64,000 bases of DNA from CALGYY01 sp963678485 (GTDB lineage Bacteria > Bacteroidota > Bacteroidia > Bacteroidales > CAIWKO01). Below the pieces are notes generated by a model. The model saw nothing but the letters and a program-made list of their open reading frames with translations. It did no database searches and was not told the origin of the DNA. Positions 1-9,089 of this stretch are shown piece by piece; positions within the stretch are counted from its first letter, which is position 1, and every line of letters begins with the position of its first letter. A program made the translations under genes and the position numbers. The DNA lies in NCBI GenBank assembly GCA_963678485.1, contig OY782882.1, forward strand, positions 3,968,001 through 4,032,000. Direction: 5' to 3'.

Positions 1-24
1 GAAAAAATCAATGTATATAAATAC

Positions 25-56
25 CAAAGAGGCTATCCTTACGAATAGCCTCTTTG
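25..56 (-). terminator. Hairpin downstream of the rubrerythrin-like gene
   Basis: A perfect 12-bp stem (CAAAGAGGCTAT with its complement) surrounds an 8-nt loop, about 30 bp beyond the stop of the minus-strand operon. The tail on the minus strand is AT-rich but not a clean T-run, so it could also serve a plus-strand transcript from outside the window. Seen directly; the terminator role is inferred. Confidence 0.6.
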
Positions 57-84
57 AAGTGTAGAATAGACGGATGGGAAAGTC

Positions 85-540
85 CTAGTTGTCGGTCAAT
101 ACATTCTCATCATATTCAAGTTCAAAGCGCAATTTGTGCTTGGATTCTTCCATGGCTAATCCAAGAAATAATTCTTTAAGGGCTTTGTTGTTTACTTTTT
201 CCGATAAGGTCATGTATAATTTGAACGCGGCTTTTTCCTTGCGCATGGCCAATAAGAGGGCGTCCTGATAGGTCATTCCCGGACTTGGTTTTGCACTGAC
301 CGAATAATCAGCGATTTTTAGGTCGGCGACCTTTTCAACCTTTAAGTCATTCTGTCCCGTTGTTTTGATGTTCAGCAAACGTGCTTTGTGCTGCATCTCT
401 TCGCGGGCGAACTGCGCAAAGGTTTGTTTCATGTCGTCATTCGTGACCTGCGCAGAAAGGTTGTTGTAAAAATCAACCGCTTCCTGCTCATTCTCAATTG
501 CGAAATCAAGAATGCTCTCGATGTTTTCAAATGTTACCAT
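85..540 (-). CDS. Rubrerythrin-like (ferritin-like diiron) protein without rubredoxin domain
   Basis: This is a 151-residue all-helical protein with two copies of a helix pair carrying E-x6-Y and EExxH motifs (ENEQEAVDFY and EEMQH in the first half, KEKAAFKLY and EESKH in the second). That is the diiron ligand pattern of the ferritin-like/rubrerythrin family. The usual C-terminal rubredoxin domain with two CxxC motifs is absent, so it is a short erythrin-type member. Members reduce peroxide or handle iron in the cytoplasm of anaerobes. Its start lies only 7 bp after the stop of the 1235-residue oxidoreductase gene, so it is very probably the last gene of that operon. Oxygen or peroxide protection of the iron-sulfur flavoenzyme is an inference from context; the electron donor is unknown. 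Confidence 0.85.
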   Translation of the reverse strand: MVTFENIESILDFAIENEQEAVDFYNNLSAQVTNDDMKQTFAQFAREEMQHKARLLNIKTTGQNDLKVEKVADLKIADYSVSAKPSPGMTYQDALLLAMRKEKAAFKLYMTLSEKVNNKALKELFLGLAMEESKHKLRFELEYDENVLTDN

Positions 541-547
541 ATATGTT

Positions 548-3500
548 TTAGTTTAGTTTTTCTAGCATGCGTTTAGCGAAATATTCTTCAAAACGTTTGT
601 TGATATTATCACAACCATATTCAAACATTCGTTGCCTGCTGTCCTTTTCGGTATAGTAGAAGGCAGTTTGAGATGGAACAGGGTTCGTAAGTAAAGAAAT
701 CATTTCGGCATTGACATCATGAACTTCTTTCACCTTCTGTTTTCCGAATTTATTCAGCAATGCGATCAATTGCGTCACTGAAGTCTGTTCAGTCTTTATT
801 GGCAATCCTTCGGCTTGTTCTGCCATTTGGATGAAGCGCTGTGTGTTGGTATAGCTTCCGCCGATTTCAGCAAGCCAACTGGCAGGCATTACCAAATCAG
901 CAGCCTGTGCGGTTTCCGTAAGGAAGAAATCCTGCACCATAATAAAGCCACCCGTATTCAACCATTTCTGAACAGCTGCTTTGTCAATAGCACATCCAAT
1001 AGGATCTTCACCAAAGATAAACAAATTCTTGAGTTTTCCTTCGGTCATCAATTCCCATGTGCTTCCCGGAACTACGCTCAAATCCTTAGTTTCCCAGCAT
1101 TCCTTCATGCGTTGCTGAAGGGCATTATCGGTGATAGGAATGGTGCCAACGCCAATCTTTCCGCAGATTCCCATATCGTACAGACCTTGCGAATTGTTTT
1201 TTTCTTTCAATGCAATCATTCCCATGGCCGTCTTTCCCAGCTTTCCGGTGATCATGCACAAATTGCGAATCTCGTAAGCAGTATTACTGCTGATATGTTT
1301 TTCAGCAAATACAAGCACTCCATTCATTTCTTTGTTGAACGATTCGGCAAATTCAACTACGCATTCCTTACAGCAGCTGCCCTTTTCAACAAGCTGATCG
1401 AAATTTTCCGCGAGTAATTTGCTCTTATATTCTTCAAAGCCTTCACAGTTGTCTTTGATGAACATCCCGTTTTGCAAGCCTTTTGAGAGCAAATAGTGAT
1501 TCACCGCTTTCACAAAGAAATAGTAGTCTTTAATCACTGTGTGACTATTGCATTTGTGTGCCAGCCGGTTTGCTTTATCTGTTGAAATCAAATTTACCGG
1601 AGTGCCTTTAGTTGAATGCAGGTTGTGAATAAGGAATCCACCAACAGCATTTTCAAAACTGATTTCTGTCCCGAACATAAAAATTCGTGAAGCCTGCGCT
1701 AGTTGCGGGAAAGGAGTGTTGGACTGACTTATATAGCGATAGCCACTGCCTCTGCCGACATAATGGAAGGTGGAGACATTATTTGTTTTTGCGCCAAAAC
1801 GAGCCAACTTCTGAATGAGGTATTGCTCTTCGTTGCTTAAGCGTGCACCGGCAAAGAAGGCGTTTTCGTCAGCTTTAACCGAGCGTATCTTTTCAACAAT
1901 AAGTTCATATGCTTTTTCAAAACTTATCTCTTCGAATTTACCATTTCTCTTTACCAATGGCTTGGTCACACGCTGCAAATCATTGTAGTGTTGATAACCG
2001 AATTTTGCTAGCCGACAAATGTTAGCTGTACGGTTTACCTGTCCATTTTTTGCTGTTACTTTCATCACATAACCTTTCTTATGATGCACAGTAATTTCGC
2101 AGCCTACAGAGCAGAAATTACAGAGGGTATCGTAAGTGTCGAGTTTTACAGGACCTGGTTTGAAAATAACATTTTCGGTAATTGCGCCTGTAGGGCAGGT
2201 GGAGATGCAGCTTCCACATGATTCGCAAGTGGTGTCGTGCAGTGCATTTCCCATTGCCGGGGCAACGTATGTTTTAAATCCGCGATTGATGAGACCCAAT
2301 GCTCCGGCGCCCACAACGTCTTTGCAAATGCGGACGCAGCGTGAACACAGAATACATTTGTTATTGTCGATTTCAATAAAAGGATGGCGGAAGTCAACAG
2401 TATACTCAACAAACTCACCTTCGTAATGCTTTTGCTCAGCGTTATATTGAGTTGCATATTTTTTCAAATCACAGCTGAAGTACTCGTTGCATCCGCATTC
2501 CAGACATCGATGAGTTTCGCTTAATGCGATTTTTTCATTCTCATATCCAAGTTCAACTTCCTTGAAATTATTGCGTTCCTTGGGATCCATGGTGGGCATT
2601 TCTTTACGCAGTTGCTTTGCGTAGAGGCCTACATAATCTTCAGCAACTTGCTTTTTGAAATTCTCGCGTTTGCTGATGAATTCCTTCTTTGCCGGAACCA
2701 AGGGGAGTCCACTGAGGTATTGGTGACAGCTCAATGATGCAATACGTGCCTGTGCAACCGCCTGGATAAGCGTCGCAGCGCCGGTTACACCATCACCAGC
2801 AGCAAAAATGTTTTTAACACCTGTTTGTAAAGTGTTGGGATCTGCATCTAAATCACCCCATTTATTCACTTTAACTTCGCCTTCGGTAAGATTTGAATTG
2901 ATGTCACCCAGGAAATCGGCAACTGTTTTTTGTCCGATTGCAGCAAGGATGTAATCGAAGGGGAGTTCAGTTTCGCTTCCTTCTTTTGGTACTGGTCTGC
3001 GACGACCTGAAGCATCGGGCTCACCCAATTCCATGCGAATGCAGGTCATCGATTTTAATTTGCCTTCTGCGTCTTTGTTGATTTTTACCGGAGCAGTGAG
3101 GAACATATACTCGACACCTTCGAGTTTTGATTCGTGAATTTCGATAGGATTGGCGGGCATTTCAGCCTCGGTACGACGATAAACAACGATTACTTTTTTT
3201 GCTCCGCAACGTAGCGATGAGCGACAGCAGTCCATTGCCGTATTACCCCCACCAACAACCGCAACCGTTTTTCCTCTGAAATCGAAACGACGACCACTGA
3301 GTTCCATGGTTTGAAGGAATTCAATACCTGATAATACGTTCACTGCATCATCACCTTCGCAACCTACCGTTGTTCCTTTTTGGCAACCAATAGCAAGGAC
3401 CGTAGCATCGTATTTGTCGCGCAATGTTTTATAACTAACATTTTCTCCCAACTTCTGATTGTAGAAGATTTTTGCGCCCATTTCAGTAATGTTGTCCACC

Positions 3501-4255
3501 TCTTTTTGAAGCAAATCATTGGGTAGCCTATACTCTGGAATGCCATAGCGTAGCCAGCCCCCTGCCTTGGGTGCGGCTTCATAGATGTCGCATTGATGAC
3601 CTTCTTTCTGAAGGAAGAACGCAGCAGATAATCCTGCGGGTCCTGCACCGATGATTGCGACATTTTTGCCGGTTGACTTTTTGATTTGTGGTTTATACTT
3701 GGTAGGACTTTCAAGGTCTTTATCAGCTGCAAAACGTTTCAGATAATCGATTCCAACGGCCGATCCTTCGTTGAGAAGATTGCGGCGACAGGCAACTTCG
3801 CAAGGGCGTACGCATACGCGTCCGCAAATGGCAGGTAATGGATTTGTTTCTTTAATCACTGCAATGGCCTCACTATACATGCCTTTTTCGATGTATGAAA
3901 TGTATCCTTGTACATCAACACCGGCAGGACAGTTCTGTTTGCACGGACCCATACAATCAGCATAGTGATTGCTCAATAGGAGATCCAGCGCGGTTTTTCG
4001 TGCATTGTATACTTTTTCATTATCGGTTTCAATGACCATACCTTCGCTGATGCGTGTGCTACAGGCGGGCTGAAAGCCGCGCATACCGGCCACTTCAACA
4101 ACACAAATAAAACAGGAAGTGTAAGGTTCCAGACGTGGATCATTGCAGAGAGTTGGTATTTCGACACCGTGACGCTGTGCCAATTGCAGTATGGTTTCAT
4201 TCTTAAAACCTATGGTATTCTTACCGTTCAGGGTGATATTAACTTGTTCGCTCAT
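548..4255 (-). CDS. Fused 2Fe-2S / GltD-like FAD-NADPH / formate-dehydrogenase-like (NuoG-like) oxidoreductase
   Basis: This is a 1235-residue cytoplasmic multidomain flavo-iron-sulfur protein. Residues 1-75 are a plant-type 2Fe-2S domain (C37, C48, C51, C65). Residues ~105-560 form a GltD-like module: the Cys-rich entry region, an FAD fold with GAGPAGLSAA near 200, and an NADPH fold with GGGNTAMD and VYRRT near 335-365. Residues ~590-690 hold more cysteine clusters, including two ferredoxin-type [4Fe-4S] motifs. Residues ~705-1200 resemble the Fe4S4 and core domains of formate dehydrogenase or NuoG. At the place where formate dehydrogenases carry Sec or Cys there is FHYVGRGSGY, with no Cys, and the C-terminal cofactor-capping domain seems missing, so formate oxidation is unlikely. 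The GltD plus FdhA-like pairing matches a fusion of the Geobacter SfrB and SfrA families. With the NuoE- and NuoF-like genes upstream (26 bp away) it suggests NADH/NADPH/ferredoxin electron exchange, possibly bifurcating. The exact reaction is inferred. Confidence 0.8.
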   Translation of the reverse strand: MSEQVNITLNGKNTIGFKNETILQLAQRHGVEIPTLCNDPRLEPYTSCFICVVEVAGMRGFQPACSTRISEGMVIETDNEKVYNARKTALDLLLSNHYADCMGPCKQNCPAGVDVQGYISYIEKGMYSEAIAVIKETNPLPAICGRVCVRPCEVACRRNLLNEGSAVGIDYLKRFAADKDLESPTKYKPQIKKSTGKNVAIIGAGPAGLSAAFFLQKEGHQCDIYEAAPKAGGWLRYGIPEYRLPNDLLQKEVDNITEMGAKIFYNQKLGENVSYKTLRDKYDATVLAIGCQKGTTVGCEGDDAVNVLSGIEFLQTMELSGRRFDFRGKTVAVVGGGNTAMDCCRSSLRCGAKKVIVVYRRTEAEMPANPIEIHESKLEGVEYMFLTAPVKINKDAEGKLKSMTCIRMELGEPDASGRRRPVPKEGSETELPFDYILAAIGQKTVADFLGDINSNLTEGEVKVNKWGDLDADPNTLQTGVKNIFAAGDGVTGAATLIQAVAQARIASLSCHQYLSGLPLVPAKKEFISKRENFKKQVAEDYVGLYAKQLRKEMPTMDPKERNNFKEVELGYENEKIALSETHRCLECGCNEYFSCDLKKYATQYNAEQKHYEGEFVEYTVDFRHPFIEIDNNKCILCSRCVRICKDVVGAGALGLINRGFKTYVAPAMGNALHDTTCESCGSCISTCPTGAITENVIFKPGPVKLDTYDTLCNFCSVGCEITVHHKKGYVMKVTAKNGQVNRTANICRLAKFGYQHYNDLQRVTKPLVKRNGKFEEISFEKAYELIVEKIRSVKADENAFFAGARLSNEEQYLIQKLARFGAKTNNVSTFHYVGRGSGYRYISQSNTPFPQLAQASRIFMFGTEISFENAVGGFLIHNLHSTKGTPVNLISTDKANRLAHKCNSHTVIKDYYFFVKAVNHYLLSKGLQNGMFIKDNCEGFEEYKSKLLAENFDQLVEKGSCCKECVVEFAESFNKEMNGVLVFAEKHISSNTAYEIRNLCMITGKLGKTAMGMIALKEKNNSQGLYDMGICGKIGVGTIPITDNALQQRMKECWETKDLSVVPGSTWELMTEGKLKNLFIFGEDPIGCAIDKAAVQKWLNTGGFIMVQDFFLTETAQAADLVMPASWLAEIGGSYTNTQRFIQMAEQAEGLPIKTEQTSVTQLIALLNKFGKQKVKEVHDVNAEMISLLTNPVPSQTAFYYTEKDSRQRMFEYGCDNINKRFEEYFAKRMLEKLN

Positions 4256-4281
4256 GGTTACCGTGATTAATGGTTGGATAA

Positions 4282-6060
4282 TTAAAATAACATGATGGCA
4301 TCAAACTTACAGCGCGAGTAACAATCGCCGCATTTGATACATTCGGCCTGACGTATCACATGGGCTTGTTTCTTTTCTCCATCAATGGCTTTGACCGGAC
4401 ATTTTTTTGCACAAACCATACATCCGGTGCATTTTTCCGCATCGATAGTATAGGTGAGGAGTTGCTTGCAGGCTTTGGCCGGACAGCGTTTGTCGTGAAT
4501 ATGCGCTTCATATTCATCCCTGAAATAGCGTAATGTAGTGAGAACGGGATTGGGCGCGGTTTGTCCTAATCCGCAAAGTGAATTATTTTTGATTTGTGAG
4601 GCAAGTTCCTCAAGCATTTCGATGTCACCTTCACGGCCTTTACCTTCTGTGATGCGTTGCAGAATCTCGAGCATACGTTTCGTTCCAATGCGGCAGAATG
4701 TGCATTTGCCGCAGCTTTCCTCTTGAGTGAAGTTCAGGAAGAATTTTGCAACATCGACCATGCAGGTGGTTTCGTCCATAACAACCATACCCCCAGATCC
4801 CATGATAGCTCCTGTGGCGTTCACTGAATCATAATCAACAATGGTATCGGCTAGATATTCGGGTATACAACCGCCCGAAGGTCCACCCAATTGTACTGCT
4901 TTGAATTTTTTTCCACCCGGTATTCCACCACCGAGTTTGAAAATAATATCCCGAATGGTAATGCCCATGGGGACTTCCACAAGGCCTGAATTATTTATTT
5001 TTCCGGCAAGTGCGAATACTTTGGTGCCTTTGCTTTTTTCAGTTCCATACTTTTTATAGGCATCTGCTCCATTGAGAATAATCCATGGAACATTCGCATA
5101 GGTTTCAACATTATTGATGTTTGTAGGTTTGTTCCACAATCCTGCTTCTGCTGGGAATGGAGGCCTTTTACGAGGCATACCGCGTTCACCTTCAACAGAG
5201 GCAATCAGCGCTGTTTCTTCGCCACATACAAAGGCACCTGCACCTTCTTTAATGTAGATGTCGAAATCAAATCCATCAATACCAAAAACGTTTTTTCCAA
5301 GGTATCCTTTGGCCCTAGCCTGATCCAGCGCGATATTCAAACGTTTAATTGCAAGTGGATATTCGGCGCGGCAATAGATCACACCTCCCGTTGCCTCAAT
5401 TGCGTAGGCACCGATGATCATACCTTCAACCACCGAGTGTGGGTCACCTTCAAGCAGCGAGCGGTCCATAAATGCACCGGGGTCTCCTTCGTCGGCATTG
5501 CAAATAATATATTTTTCTGAAGATTTATTCGCATTGGCAAATTTCCATTTTAATCCTGTAGGGAATCCACCGCCTCCACGACCTCTCAGTCCTGAATCAA
5601 GCATGGTCTGTATGACTTCGGTACGAGCAGTTTTATTTGCAGCAATACCTTTTATTGCGGCATATCCTTGTTTGGATTCATATTCTTCGATCTGCTCCGG
5701 GTCGATCATTCCGCAATTACGAAGGGCAATCTTCACCTGATCCTTAAAAAAGGATTGATCAGCAGTTTCAAATAAATCACTTTTTACAACATATTCTTTG
5801 ATGGGTTCCTGAAGTTTGATGTGCTTTTCAATAAGCTCTACAGCCCGGTCTGCATCAATGTTTCCATACAGATATGAGCCGGTCTCATCGATGATTTCCA
5901 CCAAAGGCTCGCGGAAACACATACCAACACAACTGGTCTTTTTGAGTTCAAAATCAAGCTTGTCAACAATTTTAAGATTGCTGATTTTTTCGTATGTTTT
6001 ATTGGCCCCGGCAGCAATTCCACAACTACCCAGACCAACGATGACTTTTGTTGTTCCCAT
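4282..6060 (-). CDS. NuoF-like flavoprotein with N-terminal thioredoxin-like and C-terminal 2x[4Fe-4S] domains (HydB/HndC type)
   Basis: This 592-residue protein is the likely NADH-oxidising subunit of a soluble complex. Residues 1-85 are a thioredoxin-like 2Fe-2S domain in which C13, C45 and C49 are visible. The NuoF core follows, with the FMN/NADH motif GRGGGGFPTG and the NADEGDPGAF segment. The N3-type [4Fe-4S] site is ESCGKCTFC plus a later Cys in SLCGLGQ. The last ~60 residues carry two ferredoxin motifs, CTGCMVCAKKCP and CIKCGDCYSRC. This architecture is longer than complex I NuoF and matches the beta subunits of trimeric soluble enzymes such as HydABC of [FeFe] hydrogenases. No [FeFe] catalytic subunit is present; the partner is the 1235-residue fusion 26 bp downstream. 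The start is supported by the 46-bp gap to the NuoE-like gene. Confidence 0.88.
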   Translation of the reverse strand: MGTTKVIVGLGSCGIAAGANKTYEKISNLKIVDKLDFELKKTSCVGMCFREPLVEIIDETGSYLYGNIDADRAVELIEKHIKLQEPIKEYVVKSDLFETADQSFFKDQVKIALRNCGMIDPEQIEEYESKQGYAAIKGIAANKTARTEVIQTMLDSGLRGRGGGGFPTGLKWKFANANKSSEKYIICNADEGDPGAFMDRSLLEGDPHSVVEGMIIGAYAIEATGGVIYCRAEYPLAIKRLNIALDQARAKGYLGKNVFGIDGFDFDIYIKEGAGAFVCGEETALIASVEGERGMPRKRPPFPAEAGLWNKPTNINNVETYANVPWIILNGADAYKKYGTEKSKGTKVFALAGKINNSGLVEVPMGITIRDIIFKLGGGIPGGKKFKAVQLGGPSGGCIPEYLADTIVDYDSVNATGAIMGSGGMVVMDETTCMVDVAKFFLNFTQEESCGKCTFCRIGTKRMLEILQRITEGKGREGDIEMLEELASQIKNNSLCGLGQTAPNPVLTTLRYFRDEYEAHIHDKRCPAKACKQLLTYTIDAEKCTGCMVCAKKCPVKAIDGEKKQAHVIRQAECIKCGDCYSRCKFDAIMLF

Positions 6061-6106
6061 GGTTTAGATTTTATTTTTCAGGACGATAAGGTCCGTTGGT
6101 TCAGAA

Positions 6107-6625
6107 TTAATTGGATTCCTTGATTTGAATTTCTTTGAGGATTTTGACCGCAGTGGTCTTGTCGAGTTTGCCAAAGGTATCGTTGCTGATCATCATTACA
6201 GGTGCGAGCGAGCAACATCCCAGACATGCTACGGATTCCAGGGTAAAAATGCGATCTTCAGTAGTTTCCCCATCTTTAATTCCAAGGGATTCCTGAAGGG
6301 CTTCGGTGACAGCATTTGCGTTTTGAACATGGCAGGCTGTTCCATGACATACCTTAATAATATGCTTGCCAACAGGATTCAGGCGGAACTGGGCATAAAA
6401 CGTAACTACGCCATACATATCGCTGAGCCTAATCCCTGTTTCTGCAGCAATTTTCTTAAATGCCACCGCAGGAATATATCCAAAAAGGTTCTGCGTTCCT
6501 TGAAGAATCGGAATCATATTTCCCTTTTTTCCTTTGTATTTTGCAATGATGGGATCAAGCAAACTCAGGTCAACAGCATCCTGTTCTTTTGTTCTCTTTT
6601 CCGGAATTAGTCGTTCAATTCGCAT
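6107..6625 (-). CDS. NuoE-like [2Fe-2S] subunit (HydC/HndA type)
   Basis: This 172-residue protein has the NuoE (24 kDa) fold: an N-terminal helical part (ILQGTQNLFGYIP, YGVVTFYAQF) and a thioredoxin-like domain. The four cluster ligands C93, C98, C134 and C138 follow the canonical CxxxxC...CxxxC spacing. It transfers electrons between the FMN of the NuoF-like partner and downstream clusters. It is the first gene of a minus-strand operon with the NuoF-like, fusion and rubrerythrin-like genes. It differs from the NuoE-like half of HoxF at 22936-24735, which has lost most of these cysteines, so the two diaphorase modules are not interchangeable copies. Confidence 0.9.
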   Translation of the reverse strand: MRIERLIPEKRTKEQDAVDLSLLDPIIAKYKGKKGNMIPILQGTQNLFGYIPAVAFKKIAAETGIRLSDMYGVVTFYAQFRLNPVGKHIIKVCHGTACHVQNANAVTEALQESLGIKDGETTEDRIFTLESVACLGCCSLAPVMMISNDTFGKLDKTTAVKILKEIQIKESN

Positions 6626-6941
6626 GAGGGTGAGGTTTTATTTGTTGGTTTTGAGGATATTTCTATACTAAGATTTCGGGCTTAAAATTATTAAATGTAT
6701 TACAGCTGCTTTGGTCAAGTGCTAATTTATATGGCTTCTAAATAGTATGTAAAATACAGATAGAAAAATAGATAGAGAGGTGTCGGTGTATTACTGATTG
6801 AAAATCCAAGGATTGCGTAGGTGAAAAAATATGAGCGTATTTGTAAAAAAGAAGCTGCCCTTTAAGGACAGCTTCATTAGAAAAATATATTTATTAAATG
6901 ATATTGAGTCTGATAAATAGAGATTTAGATTAGTGCCTTGT
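6626..6941. other. Spacer with upstream region of the NuoE-like operon
   Basis: No gene is seen in this 316-bp AT-rich spacer. It should contain the promoter of the NuoE-like operon, but I could not find a convincing TAnnTTTG box on the minus strand. The half nearest 6942 holds the terminator of the next gene. No Rex-like palindrome (TGTTA-N6-TAACA) was found here by eye. Confidence 0.5.
6851..6875 (-). terminator. Rho-independent terminator of the 703-residue protein gene
   Basis: A 12-bp stem with one mismatch (GAAGCTG...CAGCTTC core) is followed on the minus strand by six T residues. It lies 67 bp after the stop codon at 6942. Both stem and T-run are seen directly. Confidence 0.85.
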
Positions 6942-9053
6942 CTAACGTTTAATTTTAGGAGCGACCGCTTCAAGGTTCGTCTGCTTCTTTCCTTGTTTTT
7001 GATATTTTTCAGCGGGTTTTTCCTGTACAACATTTTTTGAAATCGATTCAGCTTCTTTTAATGGAGCGGCAACTGCTTCAAAGCGGGTATCAGCATTTTT
7101 AGAGATTCTTCCATTGGGAAGGATTTCGTCAGCGCGGTTGGCCGTAATCGACCAATGGAAGCTAACATTTGAGGTTCCGCCTTGAAGTTCAATCACATCA
7201 AATCCTGTTTGAGTTTCATTCGTTGTATAAACACCTTTACAATCTCCTTTTAATTGGATAAAGACGCGGAGAGGGTGTTCGTTATCAACAGCAATGTTTT
7301 TCGCAAAAATGGGGTCAATCACAATATGAGCTTTGCCATTTACGAGAACGCCTTCGCCATAATCCTGAAGATAAATTTCCGGGGTTTCAGGACAATGCAT
7401 GGCCACTTGTTTTCCGTTTACATCTTCAACAATAGTTGAAACACTACCTGTTCCAAGGATTTTATATTGAGTTGTCCCATTCCAATGATTGACGCGGCAG
7501 ATTATCCCACCATTATCGGTGTATATTGCCTGAGAAGTTGCTGTGGATGTATTCCTTACAAAAGCACCTGTTAATAATCCCGTAAAGGCACCGCCACTTC
7601 CACTAACCAAATAACCGCCTACAATATTATTGCCTGCGCCAATAATACCTGTCCCATTCGCATTTGCATTGTTACCTGAGATTCCAGCTGCAGCACTTTG
7701 TGTAGTTTGTGCATATAAGCCTTCACCAGAACCGGCGCCACTGGCGGCAGAATTTACAGCAATGATTGCTGAACCGTTGAGATGACTGCTAAGACCATAA
7801 ACTCCAGCTGCTGCGCCGCCGCCTTGGGTAGTTGAACCATAGACCCCTGTCCCGGTGTTTGCAGCAGCAGCTGCACTGCAGATACCTAGAACACCGACTC
7901 CATTAGCACCACTTGTTTGTCCCTGAACACCAATTCCGGTAATATTATCGCAAGCAGCAATCAAGCCTTTGCCTGCAGCCAGCGTAGCATCTGCTGATGC
8001 TGAGATTGCGGCATTTGAAAAATAAGAAATGGATCTCAATCCGGCAACAATTGTAGATCCTCCGGTCTGTCCGGAATATGCATAGATCCCCGAACCTGAA
8101 CCAACTCCGTTAGCTGCCGAGTTTACTGCATAAATAGCATCACCGTCAATATGTGCATTTTGAGCTTGAGTCGCAGCATAGGCAGCAGAATTGTTTACCC
8201 CGATAATACCACGCGTTAATGTGGTTCCATTGCCCCAAACGCCGGCAGCTCCCGTTTGCCCCGATTCTCCGTATACTCCGGCACCAATTCCTGCAGCAGT
8301 GGCTGCGGAATTTAAACCAACCACTGCAATGCCATCTGTGGCTGAATTTACACCAAATACACCTGAGCCAGCCGCTTGATCAGTGTAGCCATTTATAGCG
8401 TCGGGAAAGGTTGCATTCCCTTGAGCTTCGATGAGGTCTGTGGCAAATAATGCGGTAGTCCTGTTAAAGAGGATGTTACCAGCTGAAAGAATGCGTGCAC
8501 GTTCAACATTGTTGGTGCGTATGGCGAAGGGCTGTGCATCATTGGTTCCAATCCAATTGGTGGCTGGATTAATTCCGGTATTACCTGTCAGCTGCCAGGC
8601 AGTTGCACTGGTCACTGCGGGACCAAAGGCGCCTGTTCCTAGAAGAACATCCCCTGCAAGTCCCGAAAAATTTGTTACTGAAAGCAATCCTGTATTGTTG
8701 GAGCGAATAATTGCGCCGCTGGCGCCGCTGGCAAGGTTATTTACAAGTAGGGTACCTGTGTTTGAAATCTGCATCCGCTGGGCACCATTAGTCCAAAATG
8801 CCAATGCACCATTCTGAAAATTTTGCAGCGTCCAATCGTTGGTACTTGCCGAAATTCCGAATCCTACAGCATTGGTCGCATTACCTGATGTGGTATTGGT
8901 CAATTGCAGAGTGCTACCTGTAGTATTGTTTAGATGTACATGCAATGGACTTCTTGGAGTGATAGCAACATCACTGATTCCAATGAATTGTGCCGAGGAG
9001 AGAAAAATCCCATATATGCATGAAAACATAATGGTCAAAGTGATTTTTTTCAT
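6942..9053 (-). CDS. Secreted Gly/Ala/Asn-rich beta-repeat protein
   Basis: This is a 703-residue protein with an N-terminal signal peptide (MKKITLTIMFSCIYG, then SSAQ). The first ~180 residues contain phrases such as GDVLLGTGAFGPA typical of Bacteroidota surface and tail-fibre-like proteins. Residues ~200-480 are a run of degenerate repeats with the pattern GVYG, GIYAYSGQTGG, GVGVLGICSA and GIIGAG, rich in G, A, N and T, probably a beta-solenoid or beta-prism stack. The C-terminal ~200 residues (from about WNGTTQYKILG) look like a globular cap ending in a Lys-rich tail, not a clear T9SS sorting domain. It follows the 404-residue T9SS protein by 36 bp and is probably co-transcribed. Function is not recognised; adhesion or surface display is only a guess. 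Confidence 0.75.
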   Translation of the reverse strand: MKKITLTIMFSCIYGIFLSSAQFIGISDVAITPRSPLHVHLNNTTGSTLQLTNTTSGNATNAVGFGISASTNDWTLQNFQNGALAFWTNGAQRMQISNTGTLLVNNLASGASGAIIRSNNTGLLSVTNFSGLAGDVLLGTGAFGPAVTSATAWQLTGNTGINPATNWIGTNDAQPFAIRTNNVERARILSAGNILFNRTTALFATDLIEAQGNATFPDAINGYTDQAAGSGVFGVNSATDGIAVVGLNSAATAAGIGAGVYGESGQTGAAGVWGNGTTLTRGIIGVNNSAAYAATQAQNAHIDGDAIYAVNSAANGVGSGSGIYAYSGQTGGSTIVAGLRSISYFSNAAISASADATLAAGKGLIAACDNITGIGVQGQTSGANGVGVLGICSAAAAANTGTGVYGSTTQGGGAAAGVYGLSSHLNGSAIIAVNSAASGAGSGEGLYAQTTQSAAAGISGNNANANGTGIIGAGNNIVGGYLVSGSGGAFTGLLTGAFVRNTSTATSQAIYTDNGGIICRVNHWNGTTQYKILGTGSVSTIVEDVNGKQVAMHCPETPEIYLQDYGEGVLVNGKAHIVIDPIFAKNIAVDNEHPLRVFIQLKGDCKGVYTTNETQTGFDVIELQGGTSNVSFHWSITANRADEILPNGRISKNADTRFEAVAAPLKEAESISKNVVQEKPAEKYQKQGKKQTNLEAVAPKIKR

Positions 9054-9089
9054 ATGATTCTATTATTTGAGTTCTGAGGAAAATGTAAA

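Noticed and set aside
1700..1800. Selenocysteine in the formate-dehydrogenase-like domain
   Set aside because: The frame is open without in-frame TGA, and the expected position encodes no Cys either.
2146..2457. Second minus-strand frames of ~100 codons inside the 1235-residue gene
   Set aside because: They are shadows in a different frame of a gene with continuous domain homology; no sign of a frameshift.
548..6625. An electron-bifurcating [FeFe] hydrogenase (HydABC)
   Set aside because: The two smaller subunits fit, but the third protein has no H-cluster motifs (TSCCPxW, MPCxxKxxE, ExMxCxGGCxxG); it is a GltD/formate-dehydrogenase-like fusion.
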